A stretch of 64,000 nt of DNA from Ophioderma brevispina. Taxonomy: Eukaryota > Echinodermata > Ophiuroidea > Amphilepidida > Ophiodermatidae. A program made the translations under genes and the position numbers. The notes beneath the pieces are model-generated. The model had not been told where the DNA came from, did no database searches, and was given only the letters and a program-made list of their open reading frames with translations. Position 1 is the first letter of the stretch. Every line of letters begins with the position of its first letter. The stretch covers positions 1 to 64,000 of the forward strand of contig JAMKCH010012615.1 of assembly GCA_023653785.1 (NCBI GenBank). The letters run 5' to 3'. Positions 1-11,135 of the stretch are shown piece after piece.

Positions 1-257
1 GGTCAACATTTTGCCATGTCTTTTCTTTTAGATGAGTTAGAGTAGCCAAACTTAGGTATATTGTAGGAGGGCACAAGCCCCTACTAACCATGTAATCCAT
101 TCCCCCAGGGTCCTCCCTTGGGTCTGACGGGGTTGGGAAATGTCAAAAAAGGTCAACATTTCTCATTTCTCAAAAAGGTCAACATTTTGCCATATCTTTT
201 TTTTTCTAGATGAGTTAGAGTAGCCAAACTTAAGTATATTGTAGGAGAGGACAAGCC
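1..257 (+). repeat. Direct repeat of about 80 bp, period 176 bp
   Basis: Positions 1-79 and 177-257 are near-identical. Both start ggtcaacattttgcca and end near tattgtaggag...acaagcc. A shorter ggtcaacattt piece lies at 151. The second copy runs straight into the LINE relic. This could be the edge of a tandem or satellite-like array cut by the window start. No coding potential is seen. Confidence 0.75.
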
Positions 258-295
258 AAAAAGAACTACTTTGCCAATTTACTGGATAAAGAACA

Positions 296-1112
296 AACAA
301 AATATGAGAAACACTTGGATGTAAAGGCAGCTTTCATTAAGCGTGTAGCAAACGAATTAGTAAAACCGTTGTCCATAATATGCAATTTATCCTTGTCTTT
401 TGATGTTTTGCCGGATGATATGAAAGTAGCTAAGGTTGTCCCTATATACAAAAAAGATAACACTGAAAATATTTGGTAATTATAGGTCAGTTTCAGTTCT
501 GACCAGTATCTCAAAAATCCTTGAACGTATTGTATACAACTGTTGTTATAATTTTTGTCAAAAACTGATATATTATATAAAAACAATATGGTTTTCGTAC
601 AAACCATTCAACCAAAATGATGTAACTAAGGCTATTGATGGTGACATGAATACGGTTGGCATCTTTATGGATTTGTCGAAAGCATTCGACACGATTGATC
701 ATGACATTTTGTTATACAAATTATACCACTATGGTTTCAGAGGTGTTTCCCACCATTGGTTCAAAAGTTATTTTTCAAATAGGAAACAATATCTTTTGTA
801 CAACAAAGGAAATTCGGAGACCCAAGATATCAAATGTGGTGTGCCACAAGGATCCATACTTGGACCACTTCTTTTCATTATATATATATGAATGATATTT
901 GTTATACATCAAATTTATTAAAAACTATATTATTTGCGGATGATACTACATGTGTTTATTCTCATGTCAAAATATTATGTGCTACAGTGAATAATGAATT
1001 GAAGGAGGTTTGCAACGGGTTCAAGGCAAATAAGCTATCATTAAATGCTAAAAAGACAAATTTGATGTTCCTAGGAACTAGATTCCAAACAAAAAATAAA
1101 GACAACAGTTGA
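296..1112 (+). pseudogene. LINE reverse transcriptase domain, frameshifted
   Basis: RNA-dependent DNA polymerase domain of the LINE. It shows SKAFDTIDHD (RT motif A, first catalytic Asp), then GVPQGSILGPLLF (motif B), then LFADDT (motif C, the two catalytic Asp). The catalytic residues are present but split between frames. The reading changes frame near 470 (NYRSVSV), and again at about 885-893 inside a TATATATA run just before the NDI motif. Slippage in that short AT repeat is the likely cause, whether biological or from sequencing. Confidence 0.9.
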
Positions 1113-1186
1113 GATTTTTTCTTGATGGTTGAAAACTTTCTCGGGTTGAAGAAGCAAAGTTTCTGGGAATCACAATAGACGAAAAT

Positions 1187-1722
1187 TTAAAGCAATAATA
1201 GCACATTTTTTTGAAGAGCGCCCCCAATTTTTCAAAAAAATTTGAGATTTTTACACGATTGCATTGGTAACTTGCTAGTAAACTATACCTGTGAATGGTT
1301 AAGTTCGAAAATGTCTATGTGTCACAAACGAAGGAATTTTGTAATTAGAATAATTAATATCGGAGATCTCCGATAATAATTCAATGGCTGCTGGAAATGG
1401 CCTTCCAATGTGAAACAGCCGGGAAATAGCGCCATGTACGTGTCTACGCTCATCCATTAGTTGTTTTATTGGTTCAGGCATGTCAAGTTAGATGTTATTT
1501 TCTTGAGGAGGCACTATTTCATCATGGACGGACATAAACGTAGCATTTCCAGCTGGGATCCCAGTTCTAATTACAAAATCGCCTATTTATGATAAATACG
1601 CGTTTTTCAGCATTCTCGTTCGCAGGTATAGTTTCCTAGACAATTACCAACATAACTGTGAAAAAATATCAAATTTTGAAAATTGGGGGCGCTCTTCAAA
1701 AAATGTGCTATTATTGCTTTAA
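1187..1722. mobile_element. TTAA-flanked inverted-repeat element nested in the LINE
   Basis: TTAA at 1187-1190 and 1719-1722 flanks a 528-bp element (1191-1718). Its ends are long imperfect inverted repeats: AGCAATAATAGCACATTTTT at the left and its reverse complement at the right. The similarity continues for about 160 bp per arm, including a GCGCCCCCAATTTT block. Removing the element plus one TTAA rejoins the LINE frame as DENL-T-W, so the insertion boundary is exact. TTAA duplication is typical of piggyBac-type transposases. There is no ORF, so the element is non-autonomous. Confidence 0.92.
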
Positions 1723-2217
1723 CATGGAAAAAAAACCCATAAAATTATAGATAATGTATGCAAACTTTGTTCAAGAAATATTGGTGTACTGAACAAAGTG
1801 AAATGTTTTTGGCCGGAACAAGCTTTGTATAAATTATATTGCTCTCTAATATTGCCATATTTAAACTATGGTTTACTTTTATGGGGTAATGCTTCAAGTA
1901 TATCTTGAAAAGGCACATAAATTACAAAAACGTGCTTTAAGAAATGTTTTCAAACAGCTCGTATTTATCGCCTTCAAAACCATTATTCAAAAAGTTAATA
2001 TGTACAAAAAGGAAATAGGGATTTTCATGTTCAAATACAACAATAATATGCTCCAACAACTATGATACTAGAAATAAATGCGATTACCAGCTGCATATGT
2101 TTCGTACATATTTTAAATTCAGGCCCAACATTTTGGAATGAATTGCCAAGACATGTTAAAGATTCAAAAACAATCAACCAATTTAAAAGGAAATTAGTTC
2201 ATATTTTGAATTCGTAA
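1723..2217 (+). pseudogene. LINE ORF2 C-terminal region, frameshifted
   Basis: Continuation of the LINE protein after the nested element. SRNIGVLNKVK is followed by a LPYLNYGLLLWGN-like stretch, LEKAHKLQKRALR and finally FWNELPRHVKDSKTINQFKRK with a TAA stop. This is the usual segment downstream of the RT palm and thumb in LINE ORF2 proteins. At least two frame changes interrupt it, around 1735-1760 and 1885-2080. No polyA or microsatellite tail is obvious after 2217. Confidence 0.85.
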
Positions 2218-3139
2218 TCTCTAAATTTTACTTATATCATGTGTTTTTGTAATTATCTACCAAAAAACGTTGGCAACATAAAAAGCCACCAAGTTTTAAA
2301 AAGAGTACGAGCCATATAAAGTTAATAAATGTAAAGTGCGTCTGCCCATTGGGAAACTTGGTCCCACTTCTTCCATTCCAAATTCCTTTGTTGAGAACGT
2401 TCGTGATATTTCATTAAAGGATCCATCATCATTAGATCAAATTGATTTAAATAAATCCAAATGCATTTGTTCTTGTTTAAGGTTATATTGGCAGTTGAGT
2501 TTGGAATTAGTATTCCTATTTCTTGTGTAAAGGGCGTTTCGTTCTGACTTGAATACTTTTCAAGTTGATATTGCTTAGTTTCGTTTGTTTTCCTGCTTGA
2601 TTTCTTGTTTTTGGAGATGTATTCAATGTAGTCAGAGAGAACGTTCATGTGACCGTAAAATTTTTTTGCTGAAAATGATATATTAGGGTGTGTAGGGCGT
2701 ATTAATTGAAGCCACTTGACTCATAGAACCTCTATATATACAGTATGAACCAACAGGTAAATGAAATCACCCATGTTTTCTACATGGGTTAAAACCATAG
2801 AGTTACATATAAGAAACTCTATGGTTAAAACTAATAAGTTTACAGTGGGACAGAATTTTACTACAGCATTTTTGTTCAATACCATTTCGATACTGAAATC
2901 TAGCCTAGTCTTCTTAATAACTGCATGATTCAAGTGAATGGTGCATGGTGTGACAGTATTTCACAATTTGTGACTTAGGGCCCGCCAGCCTTGGACAAGG
3001 CTAGACCATGCAGCGCAAAAGACGAGTTAATTAATGGGTATATGGCAAGTTATAGTGGAACTGAAAAGGGTAAAACATTCCTACTTGTATTGTACCCAGG
3101 AAGTTTACCCCAAAGTTTGTTCTCTCTGTAATACCCATT
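2218..3139. other. Non-coding stretch with one small hairpin
   Basis: No gene or recognised element was seen. At 2788-2831 the sequence reads gttaaaaccatagagtt, a 10-base loop, then aactctatggttaaaac. This is a hairpin with two mismatches near its base. The rest is AT-rich with only short chance ORFs. Confidence 0.5.
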
Positions 3140-3435
3140 TGTCTGGTCATTGAAAACACTATGTTAAAACTTATCTGTTTATTGCAGTTGATGAACTTCA
3201 ATTAGCATGTTAGAAACACTCTAGCTTAAGTGTCACAAAACTCCAGGCATATACCCAGTTTGGTTGTTCCGAGGGGAGGATTACCGATTGCATGCAAAAA
3301 ATGACTCCCTCACAGGGGCAAGAGTGTGAAAAAGGGCTGATTTACCATGATATCTGTATATTTTTGTTGCCGTTTTTCCGTAAAGAAAACAAATTACAAG
3401 GCGCCTTCCATAACCACACTGGCTACACCCCTGCT

Positions 3436-4492
3436 GAACACAGTTGTTGGTCCCCCGCCAACTTTTGTTGGCGAAGGGGGACTATAGAAATGCTCCCCGT
3501 CCGTGTGTGTGTGTGCGTGTGTGTGTCCCTCGCGATATCTTTGGAACTAAGCAAGTGTGGGTGTCCATCTTCGCAACATAGATGTATCTCGAGTACGTGC
3601 TTGGTGGGATCGGAATTGGGTCATGTGTCATGGGTCAAAGGTCAAATGAGGTAAAAAATAAGGTGAAAATAGGGTTAAATCACTATAAACCTTGTCAACA
3701 CGATATCTTTTTATCTAAGCAAGTATGGGTGTCCATCTTTGCACCATATATGTCGCTTAAGTAGGCGGCGGATGAGTTCGGAGATGGGTTATGTGCCATG
3801 GGTCAAAGGTCAAATGTGGTCAAAATTGCTTTAAACCTTGTCAATTGTGGTAGGATGATGAAACTTGGTGGGTGTGCTCAACATTCGGTGCCAAAAATTT
3901 TGAAGGTCATTTCAAGGTCATGTGGGGTCATTCAAGGTCAAATCCCTAAACAAGTGGTAGAATGATGAAACTTGGTGGGTGCGGTCAATATTCAGTGCCA
4001 AAAATTTTGAAGGTCATTTCAAGGTCATGTGGGGTCATCCAAGGTCAAATCACTATGCATATTTGTATGGTCATGAAACCTGGTGGGTGCAGTCAACATT
4101 TATGCCAATTTCTTTCAAGGTCATGTCTGGGTCATCTGGGGTCATCTGAGGTCAATTCACTGCAAATAGTTGTATGGTCATGAAAACTTGGTGGGTGTGG
4201 TCACCATTCAGAGCTGAAAATTGTTGAAGGTCATTTCAAGGTCATGTGGGGTCATCCAAGGTCAAATCACTGCAAATGGTTGTATGGTCATGAAAACTTG
4301 GTGGGTGTAGTCAACATTGATACCAGAATTTTTCAAGGTCATCTGGGGTCATCCAAGGTATTGAAACTGCTATGGTAGGAGCCTCTCTGGTTTCCACACA
4401 TTCCTCCTGTGATCTTAAGTTATGTTACCTTTTCCCTCATGTTAACTACCGCAACGAGCGGGGGACCTTTGTGGTTCGAGAACGCCTTGTTC
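3436..4492 (+). mobile_element. Non-autonomous element rich in GGTCA with GGTCCCCCGC ends
   Basis: The left end contains GAACACAGTTGTTGGTCCCC. The right end, read on the opposite strand, starts GAACAAGGCGTTCTCG and also reaches GGTCCCCCGC, giving short imperfect inverted ends. Next to the left end is a CCAACTTTTGTTGG palindrome, and a (GT)n run lies at about 3502-3526. The interior is full of AAGGTCA and GGGTCA words. I recall similar ends and GGTCA-rich interiors from marine invertebrate genomes. There is no ORF of note. Confidence 0.7.
3855..4360 (+). repeat. Internal ~107-113 bp tandem units with GATGAAACTTGGTGGGTG
   Basis: Five successive units begin near 3855, 3962, 4066, 4172 and 4285. 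Each carries 'atgaaacttggtgggtg', then 'gtcaacatt', then a series of 'aaggtcat' words. The spacing drifts between about 104 and 113 bp. The array lies inside the larger inverted-end element. Confidence 0.8.
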
Positions 4493-5489
4493 AATATTAA
4501 ATAAATACCGAACTTCATGAACTAATGATCCAATGGAGTTTCAGTATCTTAAAAATATGAACAAATGAAGTAACAGAAATCTACTTAGGTATACACTTTA
4601 CCTAAACCTGCATCTTAAATAATATCCACACATGTATGCTCTGATATTTAAAAATACTATGCTAAACTTGTCTGTTTTTTGCATTGATGTAAGCTTAACG
4701 TGTCACAAAAAACAGGCGTGTAGCCAGCCAGATTGTTCCAAGGGGACAGGTTCCTGGTTAGTGCAAAAACAATTTCCGATCGCATGCAAAAATGATAAAA
4801 AAGCAGCAAAAGTGTGGACAAAAAGGGCTGACTAAGCATGATACCCGTATATTTTCCTTGCCGAATTAAAAAAATGCCCAACTACATAAACTAATGATTT
4901 AAAGGAGTTTCAGTACCTTAAAAACATTGAACATTTTAAGTAGGCCCTAACAAAAATCACACTTACGTATTAAAAATGTTCCTAAAACTGCCGTCTTAAA
5001 AATATCCAATCTACATGTATGCTAAAACATTAGATTTATGCTTTAATCATACCAAGGTGTGTTAAAACTGGATATTATAGCAAACATAATTTTAAAAAAG
5101 TAAACCTAAACTGACTCCTTTCACTTAAGGGCTATTTACGTTAAGCGTGCACTTTAGCAACTACCACTATTATCACATCTTGTTGCTTAAATTGGGAAAT
5201 AACATATGTTATTCATTTTATATGATAAATGCTTCGGAGAACAAGCTACTGGAGCATTTGTCCGAGAATCTATTTGTTTTTCTATAATTTTTGGAAAATG
5301 TGCATTTTAAACACATTTGGAGTCTCATTTTAGATTTTGAAGTAGTACAGGTAGAAACCTTATGTGACCGTTAAAGTTGCGTATGGACACAATTGTGTTG
5401 CTGAAATGTAGATTAGGGGTAGAATAAGAATCTGGCCGGGTGGCCACATGGGCATCCTTGGAGCATTGAGAATCAAGCTGGCGGTCGCC

Positions 5490-5610
5490 ATCGAAGTCCG
5501 TGACTCGGATCGAGTCCGCGACTCGAGTCCCGATTGAAGGGACTCGGACTCGGAACCAGGACTCGGACTCGGACACAATCAGGACTCTGGTCCTGGGCGG
5601 GGACTCGGCC
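5490..5610 (+). repeat. GACTCG hexamer-type repeat patch
   Basis: Dense repetition of GGACTCGGACTCGG-like words with interruptions. It makes open frames full of Arg-Thr or Ser-Glu dipeptides that should not be taken as protein. A second patch lies at 7285-7395 and both sit beside a GGTCGCCAT word. They may be ends or subrepeats of one larger element. Confidence 0.75.
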
Positions 5611-6253
5611 GAGTACCTTAAAAAATTACCTCTTTTTTGGAATCAAACTTGCCGGCTTGAACTTCGTAATTACTTGCAAAAGTTTATCTCAAAACACCAG
5701 AAAAGAAAAAGTAATCGAGTATACCAATTTGACAAGGACCGGACTACCGATGATCAAATTGAAGTCATCCGTCGTTTAGGCTCCTGTATGTAAAGGAAAG
5801 GTCGAAAGTTCTTACTCAACTCAAAACTTATTGATCTATTCAATTTATTTTGTGATGTTCAGTTAATTCCCGTCGAATATTGATCAAAGATGCCCAAGAC
5901 CATAAGGAACTGCCGTCAAAAAAACCCTAAGCGAAAGTGCAAGTTATAATCTCACTTCATTGTGCTTTATTATGATTAAAGAATAAACATGATCTTGTAA
6001 ATTATGTAGGCATTATCGTTTATCAATGGGAAGCATATCTCAAGTCAAAAGCATAGCAAGAGAACAAGTTTTTCTAGAAAAATGAACAGTTTTACAAATA
6101 TGCAAAGTTCAATGCCATGTAATTGAAGATAGTAATCTTTCCCTGGAGGATGGCCAGCCCGAAGTAAGCGTTGAAAAAAAACCCCTATACGTTGCGCTTG
6201 GCCGGATTGAAACCGGCGGACCGCCACATTATCCAGGTTTTTTTCTCACATTC

Positions 6254-6880
6254 ATACCTGGAGCTAGCAGACATTTGTAACATATCTCAAGTACAAAAGG
6301 TTTTGAGTGATTAAATATGTGTAAAGACTGACAGGGGGACCCCTGAAACGTGATTAGAAGTGCAGCAAATGGTGCTTAAGGAGGGTGGGGAGGGGGGCAA
6401 GACAAAGTTTGTACGGTGGTCAAATTTTAAATGATTTCAATCATGTTGAAAAAGTGCACCATGTTATGGTATATCCACAAGGATTCAGGACCCTCAAAAA
6501 CCATTCCTTATTTTGATCCATGAGCTCCAAAATATTTGCACCGTTTTTTTTTTATCAAATCGGAGTAACTTCAAACATTTGAACCCTCTACAACTGAAAT
6601 TGCCCCTTTTTATGATTTTTGCAGTTTGTTGAACGTACAAACTATACCTTTCCTGATCCTTGTGGTTAGACAAATAACATGGTATACCTTTCAGCACGAT
6701 TGGATCCAATTAAAAAATTTGACCCCTGTACAAAACTTTTTCTTGGTCCCTCTCCTTAAGGCAACACTTTGGCCATTAAGCATTTGTTTCGGGGGTCCCT
6801 GTCAGTGTCTGTCTCCATATTGAATCAATCAAACCATTTGTATGGGGTGGGTTACAAATGTCTGCTAGCTCCGGGGATAT
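6254..6880. mobile_element. Inverted-repeat element with GGAGCTAGCAGACATTTGTA termini
   Basis: The left end (6254-6282) carries GGAGCTAGCAGACATTTGTA and the right end (about 6850-6880) carries its exact reverse complement. A second inner pair, ACTGACAGGG followed by GACCCC(C/T)GAAAC, lies at about 6328-6350 and 6785-6812 in inverted orientation. Only short chance ORFs are present, so this is a non-autonomous DNA transposon. No clear target duplication was found. Confidence 0.8.
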
Positions 6881-7284
6881 CACATGTGCTGGCCATCTCA
6901 ACAGGATAGATTATAAAATATTGCCTACTTTTCTAACTGGAGAACTAAGCAGTTGAAAATGCATTGTACATTTGACTGGTACAATTCTTAACCCTAAGAC
7001 ACTGAATCTCTCAAAATCCCACAGTGAGAAAAATGCACTACGTCCAGATGTAGCGATGGCATCATCAAACAAAACCAAATTGAATTGTGACAACCCCTAA
7101 TTCCTTCGTTCACTCCCGAGAGGCTAGAAAAAGATGTGGCGTTAGGGATAGTACAAATGCAAAATTTACCTCTAGATTACCAAATTTCCTGTGAAGCTGC
7201 TTTGTATTAACACATTTTCCCACCATGCTCAAGAGGGCCAAGGTAACCTGATTCCGGAGCAACTTGGTACAAACTAGTCTGTCA

Positions 7285-7395
7285 AGGCTCGACTCGGTAC
7301 TCGGACATGAGGACTCGGACTCGAGCACTGGACTGGAATGACTCGGACACCTGGGACTCGGACTTGGACTCGGACTCGGATGAGCGGGACTCGAC
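7285..7395 (+). repeat. Second GACTCG-type repeat patch
   Basis: Same word composition as 5490-5610 (ACTCGGACTCGGA and related words). It is followed by ATGGTCGCCATAAATGAT. It is a simple-sequence-like block with no gene. Confidence 0.75.
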
Positions 7396-7599
7396 TACAA
7401 CAATGGTCGCCATAAATGATAATTAATCTATTCAACCTCTATTATCAATATGGAGTTACTCGATATACTATAGGAATCCAATGAACAAGTGTATGGAGCA
7501 CTGTAACATTAAGTCATACTTCAAATTAAATGGAAGCCACATCTAATAATTTTAAAATATTGCCATATAACAGCAAATTACCTGCGATAAAAAATAGAC

Positions 7600-8145
7600 G
7601 AGAAGTACTTGGGTTATGTTGCTAGACACATTAATGTATGTTATGATACTTTTAAAATTGTAACATGACGTCAATCAATATGGCAGCCAAAAGGAAACAT
7701 TCTTCAAAAAAAAACTGCACAAATTTATAAGTATTACAGCCTTCAAATCGAAAATCAATGTGGTCAAGACATTAGAAATGTACCTTGAGCCAAATGTACA
7801 ACATACTTTTCAATTTGTTTAAATGCGCCAAAATCGAAATAAAAACCATATGGTTTAAAGTTGTCAAAAAAATAAATAGGAAGTAACATTTTTCACAATA
7901 TTGCACTCAATTATAATTTGACCCAGTTTTATTTATCGGATACTCTGGTAACTTGGTTAGATATAGGTACATTTCTAATTGTTTCATTGAACCTAATTAT
8001 ACTTGAAGGTAATATTTAGACTGTGTCAGTTTTTGAAGATATCCACGTTTTTGGCTGCCATATTGATTGACGTGATGTTACAACTTTAAAAGCATCAGAA
8101 AATACATTTATGTGTATAACAACCTAATCAAAGTACTTCAGGGTA
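7600..8145. mobile_element. Foldback element with arms of about 95 bp
   Basis: The left arm (about 7600-7693) and right arm (about 8047-8145) are inverted copies. The best core is GACGTCAATCAATATGGCAG at the left and its complement with one mismatch at the right (CTGCCATATTGATTGACGTG read on plus). Similarity extends outward through 'tttaaaNttgtaacat' and 'gaagtacttNggttaNgttg'. The loop is about 350 bp of AT-rich sequence without an ORF. Confidence 0.8.
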
Positions 8146-10325
8146 TTTTAGCTATAATATAGGCTATTGTCATCACGTAGCAAATTAGAGTAGGAAACCC
8201 ACTGTTCTCTCATCAACTAGTCTCTCATGTCGTGTCCAAGTCTTTTGAAACTGCAGGGATGCAAGTAATACATTCTTGAAAAGTTATGTGGGATTTTGAA
8301 TTTGAAGCAGAGGTTGCGTTTGAGCGGAAGTTTGTTTGTCCTTTTGTGTTTTTGGCATGAATTTGTGGTGGCAAAAATTATGCTGAATTGTCTGCTGTCC
8401 TACAATGTAGATGCATGCTGTGTGATTGCTGAAAGCCATGCATTATCAATGCTGGACTAGAGAGGCATTGCATTGCAGCCTAGTCTGATACAATGGCAGG
8501 AATTAATGCTTATATAGGTAGATGAGTTATGTTTTTGCCCGAAGGAGTTTTGTTATTGTCCCACATATCTTCCCCAGTGCTAAAGTTCCATGTGCCCTGT
8601 CCATGTGTACTGTACACTCATTCCCAGTGCTCGAAGATAGTGCTTGTTTGCAAGTCTCATTCACGATGCAATTGTTCACACAAGGTTCAAAAGCGCACTA
8701 TAATATAGTAATATGCTTGAACTTTAACGTGCACTGTGTTAACTGAAACAGCCCCAAATTCTCTCTCTCAACCAACAATCATAAGTGCCTTAGAACACGC
8801 AGCTACCTAAGAGAGCATATTTAGACCATCCCAAATGACATCAGTTTGGTACATTTCACGCAATAACCCATGCATGATCCCAGCATGTGATCCCACAAAA
8901 AAATCCATTTTATACATAAAACTCGACCTTTTAACCCATGATGCAAACAAAAAATAGTCTTTAAAAAAATAATATGAAAGGTTTTGTGCTCTTAAACTTC
9001 TTTACACTACCCTAAATTACTGACATATGTTTCGTACAGAACATTTAGGCACATTGCAATGTCTTATGGGATTTAGTTCAAAAAACCCTCTGCTACTATG
9101 AAGCAAGGTAAATGCAACCATGTTTGATTCTTTGGAACTTGCATGATTACATTCACCTGGTAGTTGTCACATATTCTGAATGTGAATTTGTTTGCTTTTC
9201 AACTTTTGTATGGGATAAAAGTGTTAAAAACCTGTCGGGTATTATAAGGAGGGGGGAAATTAGTCAATTTGAAGTGCCGATGGTTGAAATCGGTTGTATA
9301 TTAGTCGAGTTCTATTGATATGGTAATTTAGTAATTTTGTATTAAGTTACATTTACATACTCTGTTATCAACCTACCCACAAGTAGCTACAAGTCATATG
9401 TTGACAGTTGCCAAAACACAGGAGATTGTCCTTGTAAGGGTAAATGCCACCACAGAGGTTGGGACCATGGACTTCAGAATAATTAGTTCAGTGATTATCA
9501 CCATTTGCAAAGCAGAGAGTGATTATTTTACGGTAGTCTTAGACATGACAATAAAGTTATTGAAAGTGAAACTAAAGGTTAAGGTCGGGGGGGGGTTCTC
9601 AACACAAAGACCATACAGGGATGTGCCACCAGACATCGGTCCATTTTCAACCTCTGCTATCAATGACAACTTTTTTATGGCCATTCTTGGTATAGCACTG
9701 GGTCGTTTTCAAAATTTTCTAAATTTGTTGGAAAAGTAGCCGCATTTTCTCAATCGGAAACCCAACATTTTCTACAATTGTTGGAAATTAGTCAAAGTCC
9801 TCATCTGACGCCAAAAAGGGTCCAAATTGCTTCAAATGTCAAAAATTTTGCAGTGAAAAATGGAAATTTGGGAGTTAACATTTTGGCCTAAAATTTGCAT
9901 CTTGGTATAATATGGGTCCCTTTTTTGGGAAAAAATGTATAGCTAGGGGTCCTACTTCCAGGTGTGGAGGACGTCCCTACCCAAACCAAAGGTGAACCCC
10001 CGGGGAGTTACGTAAGGGAACAAATTAGAGAATGAAGAAGATTATGAATATCTCCATTAAGTGTGGGTAAAACAGATTCAACACAGATTGACAAACTCCC
10101 TGTATGCAGGTTCCACATGGAGCAGGTCTTACCGATTGAAAATATCAACGACTTAAAATATTAACAGCAAAATATTTGCGTTCCTGAAGTTGAAACAGCA
10201 AAAAACGGTTTCCATACCAACCCCCCTATTGATTAAAAGTACTGCATTAAAATTGCCAATTTTGTGGTTTGGGTTAAAGGTTAAAAAGTACAGTAAGACA
10301 CTGTCATGGTCATAAAGTTTAAATA

Positions 10326-10931
10326 CGAGGGTGATTCGATAAGTTATAAGGCTAAGGTAGAAAGGGATTATGCTACAAAGTTCAAATTTACAAAATCTAC
10401 AGTTTAGCATTCAGATGAAAATTCCAGAAGTTTCATTTGTATATCTGTTCTCTTTTTTTAACTGCAGGTAATCAAAATTGAGAATTTTGCCGGACCTATT
10501 GAAGCAATTTAAACCGAGAAAATTCTAAAAAGTTGAGGAGTTCCTATTTCATCTTTGGGAGAGATAGTAGTCAGACGGTGCCAAATTCGGGTGAATAGGC
10601 TGGATGCTACCAGATTGAAGCCACACCGATGGATTGCAGGCATGGCCTACCATAGACTTAAGGACTGACGGCATTTTCATGATCATGATGATGGAAGAGC
10701 CCCCCGATGTCAGCTTTCATCTCTTCAACTTTCTAATTTTCTGCGTTAAATGGTTGCAATTGAGTCGGCAAAACTCTCAATGTTGATTACCTGCCAAGTT
10801 AAAAAATTAGAACAGCTCTAACATGAAAACTTCTGGAATTTTCATCTGAAAAGTGAACCGGTGATGGTGTAAATTTGAACTTGTAGCATATCTCTTTCTA
10901 CTATAGCTTAGAAGTTATCAATCACCCCTCG
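10326..10931. mobile_element. mariner-type non-autonomous element inserted in copy A
   Basis: A 606-bp element flanked by TA at 10324-10325 and 10932-10933. The ends are inverted: CGAGGGTGATTCGATAAGTT at the left, with the reverse complement of CGAGGGGTGATTGATAACTT at the right. The arms are about 110 bp and include GCTACAAGTTCAAATTTACA-like sequence. CGAGGG-type ends and a TA target are typical of Tc1/mariner. The paralogous position in copy B holds one TA (ttacaTAgattgg), so this is a filled/empty-site pair. No transposase frame survives. Confidence 0.93.
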
Positions 10932-11135
10932 TAGATTGGCTATTGAATAGCCTGTGTCACTTGAATTGTCAAGTGAAAATTAATTTTAAAATACAAGCCC
11001 CAGATTAATGTGGTACACAATGTATATTTTTGTGGAGTTCCCATCATAATAATTAGTTACTTAAGTATGAAATGAAGTACCCATTACTATCTGCATGATT
11101 AAAGGCGAATTGTTTATAATACAAATAAAAAGAAA

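Larger units (their letters stand above)
258..2217 (+). mobile_element. Broken non-LTR (LINE) retrotransposon, 5'-truncated
   Basis: On the plus strand this reads as the 3' half of a LINE ORF2. It has the pre-RT segment (VPIYKKDN near 437-460), the RT core with DLSKAFDTIDHD and GVPQGSILGP, the FADDT catalytic box, and a C-terminal tail with WNELPRHVKDSKTINQFKRK before a TAA at 2215-2217. Several frame changes and a 528-bp inserted element break it, so it is dead. The endonuclease domain and any 5' UTR are absent. The motif set fits the Jockey/CR1/L2-like side of the LINEs, but the clade cannot be fixed by eye. Confidence 0.93.
3140..5060 (+). repeat. Three partial copies of a ~370-bp unit, split by an inserted element
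   Basis: Copy a (about 3140-3412), copy b (about 4500-4868) and copy c (about 4870-5060, incomplete) share landmarks in the same order. These are ctaatgatNNAANGGAGTTTCAG, then a 'tatgcta/ttaaacttNtctgtt' block, then 'tgtcacaaaa', then 'cgcatgcaaaaaatga', then 'gatatctgtatattt'. Copies a and b are separated by the GGTCA-rich element at 3436-4492, which appears to have landed in the array. The copies have diverged through many small indels. Confidence 0.7.

Noticed and set aside
5500..5793. Arg/Thr- or Glu/Ser-rich frames on both strands
   Set aside because: Produced by the GACTCG simple repeat, and all frames show the same low-complexity pattern.
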